Positions 7,526 through 16,483 of a DNA stretch of 42,340 bases are shown in pieces. This DNA comes from a virus. The DNA lies in IMG/VR virus record IMGVR_UViG_3300021493_000003, positions 1 to 42,340 of that record. One strand, written 5' to 3'. Positions within the stretch are counted from its first letter, which is position 1, and each line of letters starts with the position of its first letter. The notes beneath the pieces were generated by a model. That model ran no database searches, was not told the DNA's origin, and saw only the letters and a list, made by a program, of their open reading frames with translations. Position numbers and translations under genes: made by a program.

Positions 7526-8458
7526 ATGAAGCTAGAAGATATTTGTGGAAATGAATTATTGAAAAAAATACTAAAGCCATTTTTTGATGGCGAACAGCCT
7601 TTGCCTGGAGCTATCTTGATTTTTGGCCCTTCTGGTTCTGGAAAAACTACTTTGGCTAATATTATTGCTAATTATTTTACAATTCCACGTTATATTTATT
7701 TTGTAAATGTTGCTGATTTAAGAGGCATAGATAATGCTAGAGAAATAATTAAACGTGCCCAAACACCAATTTTTGAAGATAGAAAGCGTATTTGGATATT
7801 AGATGAAATCAATGAAATTGGCACGGCTGCAATGAATAGTTTTTTAAATATTTTTGAAAATACGCCAAAAGATGTACATTTTATCTTAACTGGAATTGAA
7901 GGTGATAAACTTCCAATCACTATTAGACGTAGATGTCTTAGATTAAGGACAGAAGCTTTAGAATATAAAACTTTTTGTAAATGCATAGCTAAAGGATTGC
8001 ACTCATTGCAATTTCCAGTTAGTGCAGTATTTTTCCAAAAATTATATGAAAAATCTTATGGATGTATTGGCGTTGCTAAAAAATTATTATCTGGAATGAT
8101 TCATTTTGATAATGAAGGTGATGCATTAAACTATTTGGAAAGGATTACATCTAGCCATGAAGAATTGAGTTTTTCCAAAATAGCAGAAATATTATTTGAT
8201 GTTGGAGATTTACAAGAACTAATAGATTATTTGAATAAATATAAAAAAGAAATAGAAGCAAATACTGAAGCTTTAAGAAGATATTTGTTATCTACTTTTG
8301 TCAATCAACTTTTGATATTATCGCCAAATAATGTTAGATTGATACATAATTGTATAGAACCATTGAAATATCCTATTTATGATTCATCTTCTATGATTTT
8401 GGCTATATTGAAAACATATTTTGAATTAGAAAAAATAAAAAATAAATTTGAGGGTTAA
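7526..8458 (+). CDS. AAA+ clamp loader subunit (RFC/DnaX/gp44-like)
   Basis: 310 residues from the ATG at 7526. An upstream in-frame TTG lies inside the tRNA and is rejected. Walker A GPSGSGKTT is at 34-42 and Walker B WILDE at 90-94 (D93, E94), followed by sensor 1 LTG and a TIRRRC segment in the place of the SRC motif of clamp loaders. The C-terminal half is helical, like the collar domain. It would open and load the sliding clamp encoded two genes downstream. The leader between the mature tRNA 3' end and the ATG is only 15 nt with a weak GGGG ribosome site. Confidence 0.85.
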   Translation: MKLEDICGNELLKKILKPFFDGEQPLPGAILIFGPSGSGKTTLANIIANYFTIPRYIYFVNVADLRGIDNAREIIKRAQTPIFEDRKRIWILDEINEIGTAAMNSFLNIFENTPKDVHFILTGIEGDKLPITIRRRCLRLRTEALEYKTFCKCIAKGLHSLQFPVSAVFFQKLYEKSYGCIGVAKKLLSGMIHFDNEGDALNYLERITSSHEELSFSKIAEILFDVGDLQELIDYLNKYKKEIEANTEALRRYLLSTFVNQLLILSPNNVRLIHNCIEPLKYPIYDSSSMILAILKTYFELEKIKNKFEG

Positions 8459-8459
8459 A

Positions 8460-8777
8460 ATGATAGAAAACTTTTTTATGAAAAATTTGAAAGTAAAGAT
8501 TGATGGTGATAATCTTATTGTTGGTAAATATCGATTTCCAATAGGTAAAGATATAAAAGTAGTAGATGAAGAAGGCAAAATAGTGTTAATAGGTAAAGTA
8601 AATCTTAAGATATATGAAGACGCAGAAGCTTATATTGATTATTACCATTGTGGATTTATAGTAGAAATAAAAGGAAATTGTGTATATGATAATCGTTTTG
8701 GGCCAAAAATAACAATAACTCTGGCAGATTTAGTTTTTGATGCATATGATAAAAATTGGGAAATAAAGGAGGTTTAA
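8460..8777 (+). CDS. hypothetical beta-rich protein between clamp loader and clamp
   Basis: 105 residues from ATG 8460, which sits 7 nt after a GAGGG ribosome site and 1 nt after the clamp-loader stop. A TTG 12 nt upstream is possible but unlikely. The sequence alternates hydrophobic residues with turns (DGDNLIVGKYRFPIGKDIKVV, GKIVLIGKVNLKIY), so it is probably a small beta barrel or beta sandwich. It has no catalytic motif. The position suggests an accessory factor of the clamp or polymerase. It does not look like T4 gp62. Confidence 0.6.
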   Translation: MIENFFMKNLKVKIDGDNLIVGKYRFPIGKDIKVVDEEGKIVLIGKVNLKIYEDAEAYIDYYHCGFIVEIKGNCVYDNRFGPKITITLADLVFDAYDKNWEIKEV

Positions 8778-8778
8778 G

Positions 8779-9702
8779 ATGAAAGAATTATTGAACATTT
8801 TACAAAGAAAAGGTGCTTATGCTTTTTTAGTAAAGGATAAAGCAATTTTCTCTGGAATGGGAATTTATGGTGAAATTGATATGGATTTTCCTGTTGAAAA
8901 ACCTTTACAAGTTACTTGTGATTTGATATATAAGATTTTGGAAGTCCAAGATGGAAAATTAAATTTTAAAAAAGATAAATTGGTATATAAAGCGGGGAAT
9001 CTAGAAGCATTTATACCATGTGTAGAATCTGAACTTCCAGATGAAATTGAAATAGATAATAAGATATATTTTTCAGAAGATACATTGGGAAAAATGATTA
9101 AAGTTGCTAATATTTTGAAGAAATTCACTAGTGATATATCATATATAGATATTAGCCCTGAATTTTTAGCTTTAGGAAATGATTCTGTTTATGCAGAGAT
9201 AAAACCAGATTATATTGATTTTGATAAAGAAATTAAACGTTTGATAATCAATACTGATGAACTAATAATTCCGCCTAGTTATTTTTCAATTGCTAAGTTT
9301 TCAGATGTTTGGGTAGGCCATATTACAGCTGAACGTGGGTTTGTTTCTTATATAATTGGCTCTGAAGCAGAAGCTGACTTTTACAAAAAAATAGATAATA
9401 TTAAAAGTTCAAAGAAATTTGTGTGTAAAGTTCGAATTTCATATAAGGATATTAAATTATTGACTTCTTTATCAAGGATAGAAACTTTAACTTTAGAAAA
9501 GAGTTATTTAGTTAATGAATATCCTGAAATTAAATTGTTATGTGAAATAGAAGGAAAGCCAAATGGTACTTATATATTGCCTGCAATAATTTTTAATATC
9601 CCACCTGATGGTGATTATATTGAATTTTTAATTTGTGAAGGTAATGTAGCTTATTTGGAAACGAAGGATGCTAAAATTTGGACAGCTGTTGGAAATTTGT
9701 AA
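8779..9702 (+). CDS. probable DNA polymerase sliding clamp
   Basis: 307 residues with repeated beta-alpha-beta patterns, no enzyme motif, and a C-terminal pattern (GDYIEFLICEGNVAYLETKDAKIWTAV) like the last strands of ring clamps. The length falls between PCNA/gp45 (about 230-250) and bacterial beta clamps (about 370). The identification rests mainly on its place between a clamp loader and a replicative polymerase plus the strand pattern. A strong AAAGGAGG precedes the ATG. A divergent polymerase accessory protein with another fold remains possible. Confidence 0.5.
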   Translation: MKELLNILQRKGAYAFLVKDKAIFSGMGIYGEIDMDFPVEKPLQVTCDLIYKILEVQDGKLNFKKDKLVYKAGNLEAFIPCVESELPDEIEIDNKIYFSEDTLGKMIKVANILKKFTSDISYIDISPEFLALGNDSVYAEIKPDYIDFDKEIKRLIINTDELIIPPSYFSIAKFSDVWVGHITAERGFVSYIIGSEAEADFYKKIDNIKSSKKFVCKVRISYKDIKLLTSLSRIETLTLEKSYLVNEYPEIKLLCEIEGKPNGTYILPAIIFNIPPDGDYIEFLICEGNVAYLETKDAKIWTAVGNL

Positions 9703-9717
9703 TTTGGAGAATTTGAT

Positions 9718-12099
9718 ATGATATTTGAAAAATTTGTCCTTCGTAAGATAGACAAAATTTGTGAAAAATGTCCCTTTTTAAAAAGCCCATCTGTATTTCC
9801 TTCTGAAAAAGAATTAGAAAAATTTAAAAAAAATCCGCCAAAACTAATCATTGTAGGTATAAATCCAGGGCAGACTGAAATAGAAGAAGGAAAAGTTTTT
9901 GTTGGAAAATCAGGCGATTTCCTGTGGTCTGCTTTATCATCCTATGGAATCAATAGAAAAGATTGTTTTGCAACTAATATGGTTCATTGCTTTGATAAAG
10001 AAATTAAAATAACAGTTCCAATAATAAAAAGGTGTAAATATTATCTTGATAAAGAAATTGAGAATATAAATTGTGATAGGTTTCTTTTATTAGGAAATGT
10101 GCCAGTTCAAGGAATTTTAGGACTTACATTAACTGAAGTTAAAAATAAAGTTGTATTAAAAGATAATAAATATTTTGCAATAATGGCGCACCCAGCAGCT
10201 TATATGCGTAAATATGGAAGTGATGCCAAATCAAGATTTATTTCTGATGCTTTAAAGATTTTGGAAGAATTATTTAATAATAATTTAAAAAAAGAAAAAA
10301 TAAAATATAAATTTTTTAAGAATGCTGATGAACTTATAAAAATATTAAAGCAATTAGATGAAGTTACAATTGATTTAGAAACTTCATCAATTGAATGGCA
10401 ATTTGGTGACATAAAATTATTGGGTGTCGGCAATGATAAATTTGCATTTATTACTGATAACGTAACTAAAGATTTGATTTTGGAATTGTCTAAACATAAA
10501 CTTATTGGTCATAATATTAAATTTGATTTAAAATGGATTTATGATAAATTTGGAATTTGGCTTCCTATATATGCAGATACACAGTTGGCCGCTTATATAA
10601 TAGATCAAAATAGAAAACATTATAGTTTGCAAAGTTTATGCTATGAATATGTTCCTGAATTAGTACATTATGGTGAAGATATAAAGGGAAGTAAAGATTG
10701 GAAGACCTATATAAATCCTGAATATAATGCAAGTGATGTTATAAAAACTGCTAGATTATATAAAATTTTAAAAGATAAGTTGAAAGATAAAGATTTTTTG
10801 TGGAATTTTTTGATTAAAGCTGAACGGGCTTTGATGAAAATGGAATACAAAGGTGTTTTGGTAGATACTAAATATTTAGATATGCTTACAAGGAAGTTTG
10901 AGAGAAAATTGCAGATATTGAAGAAAAAAATAGGAAGTATGACAGATGATTTTTTAGATAATGTTAATATAGAATTTTTACCTCAAAATTTGTTGCGTTT
11001 CTATAAGAAAAGGTTGATTAATAAAGTACCTTTTAATCCAAGTTCTGATTATGATATTAGATTGCTATTTTATGGAGTATATGGTTTATCTTATAAGGAT
11101 TATAAATCATTTAGAAATGAAATTTTATTGGAATTGGAAGATAAATATCCTATAGCTGGCTATATATCTAAGTATAGAAAATTTGAAAAATTGTTTACTA
11201 CATATGGAAAAGGCATTAAATCAAAATTAATAAATGGTATAGCTTATACAAATTTTAATTTAACTAGAACTATTACAGGAAGAACTAGCAGTGGTTCCGA
11301 ATTGGGAAGGGAAGAGCATAAATTTAATTTTCAAAATTTGCCAAGAACAGGTGGCGTTAGAGAAATGATTGTTGCAAGACCAAATAAATTATTTTTAGGT
11401 TCAGATTATTCTACAATTGAAGTTTGTATCGCTGGTGCTTTATCACGTGATGAAAAGTTAATTGAAATTTTAAAATCTGGAAAGGATGTACATACAATGA
11501 TTGCTTCTACGATATTTAATATTCCTTATGAGAAAGTTCAGAAGGAGCAGCGACAATTTGCAAAATCTGTAACATTTGGTATATTATATGGTATGACAGC
11601 TATTGGGTTAGCTAAGAGATTGAATATTTCTGAAGCTAAAGCACAAGAATTAATTGATAGTTTTTTTGGAGAATTTTCACAAATAAGGGAAACAATAAAT
11701 AGATGTGTAAGTTTTGTAGAAAAAAATCATTATATTAATACACCTTTTGGAAGAATAAGAAAGTTTGATAAGTTTGATGAAGAAACTAAGCGACAGGCTT
11801 TTAATACAGTAGTTCAATCTGTTGCATCAGATATCATGTTGATTTCACTTGGCGATATAAATGAGATTATTGAAGAATCTTCGTTGGAAGAAAGAATTTA
11901 TCCAGTTATAGAAGCGCATGATGAAATTATTTTTGAAATAGATAATGATGAGAAATTTATAAAAGAAATGGAAGAATTTATAACTTATGAAATGACTAAA
12001 GGGATTAGAAAAAGGCATGAACTTGTAGATAAATTATTAGGGCCAATTGATTTGGCTGTGGAAACAAAACTTTCCAAAAGGTGGCAAAGCAAGGTTTAA
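9718..12099 (+). CDS. UDG-like / 3'-5' exonuclease / family A DNA polymerase fusion
   Basis: 793 residues in three domains. Residues 1-190 form a uracil-DNA-glycosylase-like domain with the four cysteines that bind the 4Fe-4S cluster in family 4 enzymes (C15, C18, C91, C106), motif 1 GINPG (47-51, N49) and an H158-P159 motif. Residues 200-360 are a DnaQ-like proofreading exonuclease (D219, E221; GHNIKFD; a late D). From about 370 there is a PolA core with motif A DYSTIE (D563), motif B RQFAKSVTFGILYG and motif C HDE (D735). It would be the replicative polymerase. No 5'-3' exonuclease domain is present. Confidence 0.93.
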   Translation: MIFEKFVLRKIDKICEKCPFLKSPSVFPSEKELEKFKKNPPKLIIVGINPGQTEIEEGKVFVGKSGDFLWSALSSYGINRKDCFATNMVHCFDKEIKITVPIIKRCKYYLDKEIENINCDRFLLLGNVPVQGILGLTLTEVKNKVVLKDNKYFAIMAHPAAYMRKYGSDAKSRFISDALKILEELFNNNLKKEKIKYKFFKNADELIKILKQLDEVTIDLETSSIEWQFGDIKLLGVGNDKFAFITDNVTKDLILELSKHKLIGHNIKFDLKWIYDKFGIWLPIYADTQLAAYIIDQNRKHYSLQSLCYEYVPELVHYGEDIKGSKDWKTYINPEYNASDVIKTARLYKILKDKLKDKDFLWNFLIKAERALMKMEYKGVLVDTKYLDMLTRKFERKLQILKKKIGSMTDDFLDNVNIEFLPQNLLRFYKKRLINKVPFNPSSDYDIRLLFYGVYGLSYKDYKSFRNEILLELEDKYPIAGYISKYRKFEKLFTTYGKGIKSKLINGIAYTNFNLTRTITGRTSSGSELGREEHKFNFQNLPRTGGVREMIVARPNKLFLGSDYSTIEVCIAGALSRDEKLIEILKSGKDVHTMIASTIFNIPYEKVQKEQRQFAKSVTFGILYGMTAIGLAKRLNISEAKAQELIDSFFGEFSQIRETINRCVSFVEKNHYINTPFGRIRKFDKFDEETKRQAFNTVVQSVASDIMLISLGDINEIIEESSLEERIYPVIEAHDEIIFEIDNDEKFIKEMEEFITYEMTKGIRKRHELVDKLLGPIDLAVETKLSKRWQSKV

Positions 12100-12113
12100 A
12101 GGAGGTGAAATAA

Positions 12114-12455
12114 ATGCCTATATATTCTTACAAGTGTCAAAAATGTGGCACAATAGTTGAAGAGCAGAAGCCTGTTGCGGAACATGATAAAGCACCAGAA
12201 GTTTGTCCTGTTTGTGGTGCAAAAAATTCAATGAAACAAGTTATTACTAGTCCACCAGGGATAGATTTAACTAAAGCTGGGCCTGGAACATATTTTAATG
12301 ATTATAGAATGTGGGAAAAAGGTGCTGAACCATTTGATGAAAATGTTCCTAGAAGAAGAAAAGATGAAATTTATAGTAATAGGGCAGAAAAGGGATGGAA
12401 ATCTTTGCCAAAGTATAATAAAAAGAAATTATTGGAAAAACATTTAATCAAATAA
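12114..12455 (+). CDS. FmdB-type zinc ribbon protein
   Basis: 113 residues. The N-terminus MPIYSYKCQKCG with a second CPVC pair (C8, C11, C31, C34) and the intervening AEHDKAPEVC matches the FmdB/CxxC zinc-ribbon family, small proteins often coded beside phage head or terminase genes. The C-terminal half is basic and lacks recognisable structure. A strong AAAGGAGGTG site precedes it. It is the last gene before the late promoter, so it probably ends the early transcript. Its role is unknown; regulation or nucleic-acid binding is the usual guess for this family. Confidence 0.7.
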   Translation: MPIYSYKCQKCGTIVEEQKPVAEHDKAPEVCPVCGAKNSMKQVITSPPGIDLTKAGPGTYFNDYRMWEKGAEPFDENVPRRRKDEIYSNRAEKGWKSLPKYNKKKLLEKHLIK

Positions 12456-12463
12456 AACATATC

Positions 12464-12492
12464 TTGACAAATTGACTTTTTTATGTTATGCT
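12464..12492 (+). promoter_or_regulatory. late promoter upstream of the portal gene
   Basis: TTGACA at 12464-12469, 17-nt spacer, extended -10 TGT followed by TATGCT at 12487-12492. It shares the 13-nt core CTTGACAAATTGA (12463-12475) with promoters at 20856 and 38026. The predicted transcript starts close to 12499, about 16 nt before the portal GTG. It stands at the border between the replication and virion blocks and so probably drives the structural operon. Confidence 0.75.
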
Positions 12493-12514
12493 TGGTTTAA
12501 CGGGGTGAAGTCGT

Positions 12515-14035
12515 GTGAAGTTTGAGGTTTCGAGAAGACATCCAAATTATAAAAAAAAGAGAGATGAGTATGAGTTTTTCCTAAGAGCTTATTTGGGTGG
12601 TCGGGAGTTCATTGAGAGTGAGCTTTTTAGCCATTCTTTAGAAGATGATACTTCTTTTCAAAAGCGTAAAGAACGTGCTTCTTACATGAATATTACTAGA
12701 AAGGTTATTAATGCTTTTACTAATTTCATTTTTGCCACACCCGTGAAACGTTCCAATGCCGCTATTCTAGCTCCTTTCTTTGAAAATGCTGATAGAAAAG
12801 GCGATGATATCGATAAAATTATGCGCAAGGCTTCTAATTTATCTACTTTAATGGGACAATCTTATCTTTGGTTAAGATTTGACATTCCGCATAATATACA
12901 GGGATCATTAAGCTTAAAAGAAGTTTTGGAAAAAAGGATTTTGCCTTATGTAAATGTTTTATCTTATTTAGATGTAGTTGATTGGTCTTTAGATTCTTTT
13001 GGGAATTATAATTGGGCGTTGATAAGATTGCCTGAATATGATGATAAAGATCCTTTCAGGGAAAGGGATGAAAAAGTATATTATTACTTATTAACTAAGG
13101 AAAGAATCTATACTTTTGACGAAGAAGGGGATTTAGTTAGAACTGCAAATAATTCTTTGGGTGAAATCCCATTAATTAAAGTATTGCATGATGAAGTTGA
13201 TAGTTTGGGCGAAGGTGAGCCATTGTCAAATGATATGCCTTATTTGGCAAGAACTATTTTCAACTGGACTTCCATAATTGATGAAATGATAGAAAGACAG
13301 GGATTTGCCCAATTGGTTTGCCCTGATGATGGCGAATTGGAAGAAATGAATAGGGCAGAAGAAGGAAGTGTTTTAAGGAAGATTGGGACTTCTTCTGTTT
13401 TTACTTATCCAGCAAGCGCAGGCCACCCACCACAATTCATCACACCAGATATCAGTCAATTAAGAACAATTTGGACTATCATAAATGGTATGATAGATTT
13501 TATCTATTTAAGTACAGCCCTAGCTGGAACTAGGGAAGATATTGTAACGAATAGCAGTAGGGCAAGAAGAATTGCATTAGAATTAGTTGGTGCAACATTA
13601 AAAGCTAAAGTTATGCATTTGGAAGCTGCCGAAAATCGAATGATAGAACTTTACTTAAAGTATCTGAATAAGGAAAGACAAATTAATAAAAGATATTTTA
13701 GTAGCTATTGTAGAGATGTCAACGCATTAAGTTTTATGGACTACTTTGATAGTATATTTGAAATGATGAAAAAGAATATTAGCAGAACTTTCAATAAGGC
13801 ATTGGCTATAGAATTAACCGAAAATTGTCCCTACCCAATGGTTCAAAAATTTCGTGATGGAATTATTAGGGAAATACAAGATTCGGCTGGTATATTATTC
13901 GGCCAGGCACGTGATATTTATGATTTTACAGCTAGTGAAGAAGAAATAAAAAAGAGCAAGCCGAAGAAGCAAGCAAAAAAACCTAAAGAAGAAGAAAAAG
14001 AGGGGGAAAAAGAAGAAGAGAAGGAAGAAAAATAA
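12515..14035 (+). CDS. portal protein
   Basis: 506 residues, GTG start behind a GGGGTG ribosome site. The N-terminus (HPNYKKKRDEYEFFLRAYLGG) and the segment RASYMNITRKVINAFTNFIFATPV match the start of SPP1 gp6/DUF4055-type portals, and the middle has the long helical stem region. The last 40 residues are a Lys/Glu tail of low complexity. Portals form the dodecameric ring through which DNA enters the head. The next gene is a scaffold-like coiled coil, the usual order. No terminase gene is visible upstream, so packaging genes lie outside this window. Confidence 0.8.
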   Translation: MKFEVSRRHPNYKKKRDEYEFFLRAYLGGREFIESELFSHSLEDDTSFQKRKERASYMNITRKVINAFTNFIFATPVKRSNAAILAPFFENADRKGDDIDKIMRKASNLSTLMGQSYLWLRFDIPHNIQGSLSLKEVLEKRILPYVNVLSYLDVVDWSLDSFGNYNWALIRLPEYDDKDPFRERDEKVYYYLLTKERIYTFDEEGDLVRTANNSLGEIPLIKVLHDEVDSLGEGEPLSNDMPYLARTIFNWTSIIDEMIERQGFAQLVCPDDGELEEMNRAEEGSVLRKIGTSSVFTYPASAGHPPQFITPDISQLRTIWTIINGMIDFIYLSTALAGTREDIVTNSSRARRIALELVGATLKAKVMHLEAAENRMIELYLKYLNKERQINKRYFSSYCRDVNALSFMDYFDSIFEMMKKNISRTFNKALAIELTENCPYPMVQKFRDGIIREIQDSAGILFGQARDIYDFTASEEEIKKSKPKKQAKKPKEEEKEGEKEEEKEEK

Positions 14036-14055
14036 TTTAGGAGGGTTAATATATT

Positions 14056-14913
14056 ATGCCAGAAGATAAAAAATTTGTTTCTGAAGAAGAATTTAAAAAA
14101 GTTGTAGAGCAAAGGGATAAATTAAAAGAAGAATTGCGTGCAGCGGAAGAAGAAGCTAAAAAGGCAAAAAGAGAATTGAAAATTTTGCAGGAAAAGATGC
14201 AAGTTAGGGAAAAAGCGGAAGAAGAACTTAAACAGAGAATGTCGGAATTGGAAGAAAAGTTGAACCAGTATCAAGAAAAAGAAGAAGAAGAAAAGATGAA
14301 GGAAGCTTCTGAAATAGAAAAATTAAAAATTCAGCATGAAAGGGAAATTGAAAAACTAAAAAAGGAATATCAAGCTGAAATAAGGGAATATGAAAAGAAG
14401 ATTAAGGAATTGGAAGGTGGTTTAAATACTTCTAAGGATGAAATTTTTAAATTGAGAAGATACCAATTGGAAAGCAGAATTTTGCATTCTGCATATGATA
14501 TAGCTAAGAATCCAAAAAGAATCGTTAAGTTGTGTAGAGATGATTTTGTATGGGATGAAGAAAATGGCGATTGGTATCATGTAAGGGAAACCAGTCGTGG
14601 TAATGTTGTAAAAGTTCCAGTAGAAGAATATATTAAGAAATTCCTTGAAGACCCAGAAAACGCCGATTTGGTAAAAGTGAAAATAAATGAACCTACAGGT
14701 GAAGGTGCTGGTGATAAAGATAAGAAGAAAGAGCCCAAAGATGAAGATTTATCTGAAATAGCAAAGAAATATACAGAAGAAGAATTGAGACATCAGGCAG
14801 AAATCAGGAACATGACAATAGAAGATTTGAAGAAATTATTGAAGTTACAGGAAGAAGCCAAGAAGAAACGTAAAGAACAATTGAAAAATCTTGCAGAGAA
14901 AAATTTCATTTAA
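14056..14913 (+). CDS. probable scaffolding protein
   Basis: 285 residues, highly charged, with a long coiled coil over residues 10-140 and a disordered acidic/basic linker near 215-235, ending in a basic helix. This is the look of phage head scaffolds, which interact with the capsid protein through a basic C-terminal helix. The place right after the portal agrees. No protease motif is seen, so a head protease, if there is one, is elsewhere. Shine-Dalgarno AGGAGGG is strong. A capsid protein gene does not follow directly; it comes 7.6 kb later. Confidence 0.65.
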   Translation: MPEDKKFVSEEEFKKVVEQRDKLKEELRAAEEEAKKAKRELKILQEKMQVREKAEEELKQRMSELEEKLNQYQEKEEEEKMKEASEIEKLKIQHEREIEKLKKEYQAEIREYEKKIKELEGGLNTSKDEIFKLRRYQLESRILHSAYDIAKNPKRIVKLCRDDFVWDEENGDWYHVRETSRGNVVKVPVEEYIKKFLEDPENADLVKVKINEPTGEGAGDKDKKKEPKDEDLSEIAKKYTEEELRHQAEIRNMTIEDLKKLLKLQEEAKKKRKEQLKNLAEKNFI

Positions 14914-14923
14914 GGAGTGGATA

Positions 14924-15205
14924 ATGAAGTTAAAGGATTTATTAAAGATAATTGAAGAAAAGTGTAAGGATGATTATCATATTTCTGTTATGATTAAATC
15001 TTCTGGTTTATATCATTTTTATACTAGTTCTAGTTCAAAAGAAGAAAGTTTATATGATTTCTTTTCAGATATTTTGGCAGGTTTAATCATGGTTTATAAG
15101 AAAATAAGCGATTCGGTGGAATTTGAACAATTCCTAGCAGAATTGAATAAACAGTTAATATTGATGAAAAAAAGTATTAAAGAGATAAAATTGTACGAAC
15201 CGTGA
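14924..15205 (+). CDS. hypothetical protein
   Basis: 93 residues from ATG 14924, which has AAGGAGTGG upstream; an in-frame TTG at 14891 lies inside the scaffold gene and is rejected. The sequence is mixed alpha/beta with two helices at the end (EFEQFLAELNKQLILMKKSIKEI). It overlaps the next GTG by 4 nt. No family recognised and no motif seen. Position in the head module suggests a minor virion or accessory gene. Confidence 0.5.
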   Translation: MKLKDLLKIIEEKCKDDYHISVMIKSSGLYHFYTSSSSKEESLYDFFSDILAGLIMVYKKISDSVEFEQFLAELNKQLILMKKSIKEIKLYEP

Positions 15206-15417
15206 TAAATTTTGTTGTTTTAATGGAAAAGGATGGAATTGCGAGATATTATAGGCGATTAGATGAGAATGAAATTTTATTTGAAATTTATAAAGATGGT
15301 GATTTAGAAGTTTGTCATAGAATTAGTGCTAAGTTTCTAGCTCCAGAAATATTGAATTCTTTATTTTTAGCGCCAAAAAGTATTATTTTTTTGGAAAATG
15401 AAAAAGAGAAAAGTTAA
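15202..15417 (+). CDS. hypothetical small protein
   Basis: 71 residues from a GTG that overlaps the preceding stop (GTGA), so translation is probably coupled; an internal ATG at 15223 is the alternative start. Small alpha/beta pattern with a central DENEILFEIYKDGDLEV strand pair. It bears a faint resemblance to the 52-residue frame at 16524 (DENG-IFIF, then H-R and a basic helix), which lies on the other side of tnpB. The pair could be paralogues or halves of a duplicated gene. Unknown function. Confidence 0.45.
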   Translation: MINFVVLMEKDGIARYYRRLDENEILFEIYKDGDLEVCHRISAKFLAPEILNSLFLAPKSIIFLENEKEKS

Positions 15418-15441
15418 ATACTTGTTGAAAGATTGTAAATT

Positions 15442-16476
15442 ATGATCAAATCTTGTAAATTGAAAATTTATGCAAATAAAGGTAAAATTAAAGAATTAAA
15501 TAAACTGCTTGCATTTTGGCAAGATCAAGTTAATCATAAAATAAAATTATTTTGGGATTTTGAAGATATAAAAGGTTCATATCCACCTAAAGAATATTGC
15601 CGAGGTGGAAGATTAATTAGAGACGCTTCGGTAAAAGCTTGGCAAATAATAAAGGGAGCAAAAAGGAATAAACAAAAAAAAAGGCCTTATTTTAAAGGAA
15701 AAGAAATAGATTTGAACCAATTTAGTGCTTATATTATTCCTGAACTTAAAACAAAAGAATTTGATATTTGGTTTTCGATTATCAATCTAAATTTAAGACA
15801 TAGATTAAAAATACCTTGCAAAAAAGCAAGTTTATTTAATAAAATGTTAAAAAAGGGGAGATTAAGAAAGAGTTTTAAATTATTAAAAATCAATAATGAT
15901 TATTATATGCAATGCTTTATAGAACTTCCAGAAAAGAAAAAACAAAACAATAATAAGATTGGTATTGATGTAGGTTTAAATAATGCAATTGCTACTTCTG
16001 ATGGAAGAATTTTAGGCAAAGAATTAAAAGATTTGAGAATCAGAACTAAATGGAGAAGTTATAAGAGAAAATTATCGCCACAGAAACAATTATTAAATTA
16101 TTATGCAAAATTATTAGTGAAACTTTATCCTAATACTGATTTTGTAGTCGAGAGATTATTATTTAAAGGCAAAAAAAATCGTACAAAGGAATTTAGAAGA
16201 CGCAACAATACTTGGCCATATATGCACTTAGCAAATAAATTAGAGGAATTGGGACGCTTGGAAGGTTTCCAAGTAATAAAGGTGAATCCTGCATACAGTT
16301 CCCTAAAGTGCCCTGTGTGCGGGTTCACTGATAAGGCGAATCGGGTAAGTGTTGAAGTGTTCCAGTGCGGTCAGTGTGGCTTTACGGGAAACGCTGACTG
16401 TGTGGGAGCATGGAACTTACTCGAAAGAGTAGCCGAGGAGCATTCCGTCCCTATATTAAGCCAGGAGGTGGCTTAA
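15442..16476 (+). CDS. tnpB: TnpB RNA-guided nuclease (IS200/IS605 type)
   Basis: 344 residues, on the small side for TnpB. The RuvC triad is complete: D176 in GIDVGL, E237 in VVERLLF, D319 in NADCVGAWN. The zinc finger has C290, C293, C309 and C312. The N-terminal wedge/REC part is basic, as expected for RNA binding. In this family the protein is guided by an omega RNA made from the 3' end of its own gene and cuts target DNA. No tnpA is nearby, so it would depend on a TnpA in trans or be a domesticated or homing-like nuclease. The last 234 nt differ in composition from the rest and recur at 2961. Confidence 0.95.
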   Translation: MIKSCKLKIYANKGKIKELNKLLAFWQDQVNHKIKLFWDFEDIKGSYPPKEYCRGGRLIRDASVKAWQIIKGAKRNKQKKRPYFKGKEIDLNQFSAYIIPELKTKEFDIWFSIINLNLRHRLKIPCKKASLFNKMLKKGRLRKSFKLLKINNDYYMQCFIELPEKKKQNNNKIGIDVGLNNAIATSDGRILGKELKDLRIRTKWRSYKRKLSPQKQLLNYYAKLLVKLYPNTDFVVERLLFKGKKNRTKEFRRRNNTWPYMHLANKLEELGRLEGFQVIKVNPAYSSLKCPVCGFTDKANRVSVEVFQCGQCGFTGNADCVGAWNLLERVAEEHSVPILSQEVA

Positions 16477-16483
16477 AACGGAA
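16250..16483 (+). repeat. long direct repeat, copy 2 of the tnpB 3' cassette
   Basis: 234 nt matching 2961-3197. The left edge coincides with the point where tnpB shifts from A+T-rich to balanced composition, and with the inverted repeat CTTGGAA-GGT-TTCCAAG at 16257-16273. Homology with copy 1 stops at 16483, seven nucleotides after the tnpB stop codon. Confidence 0.9.
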
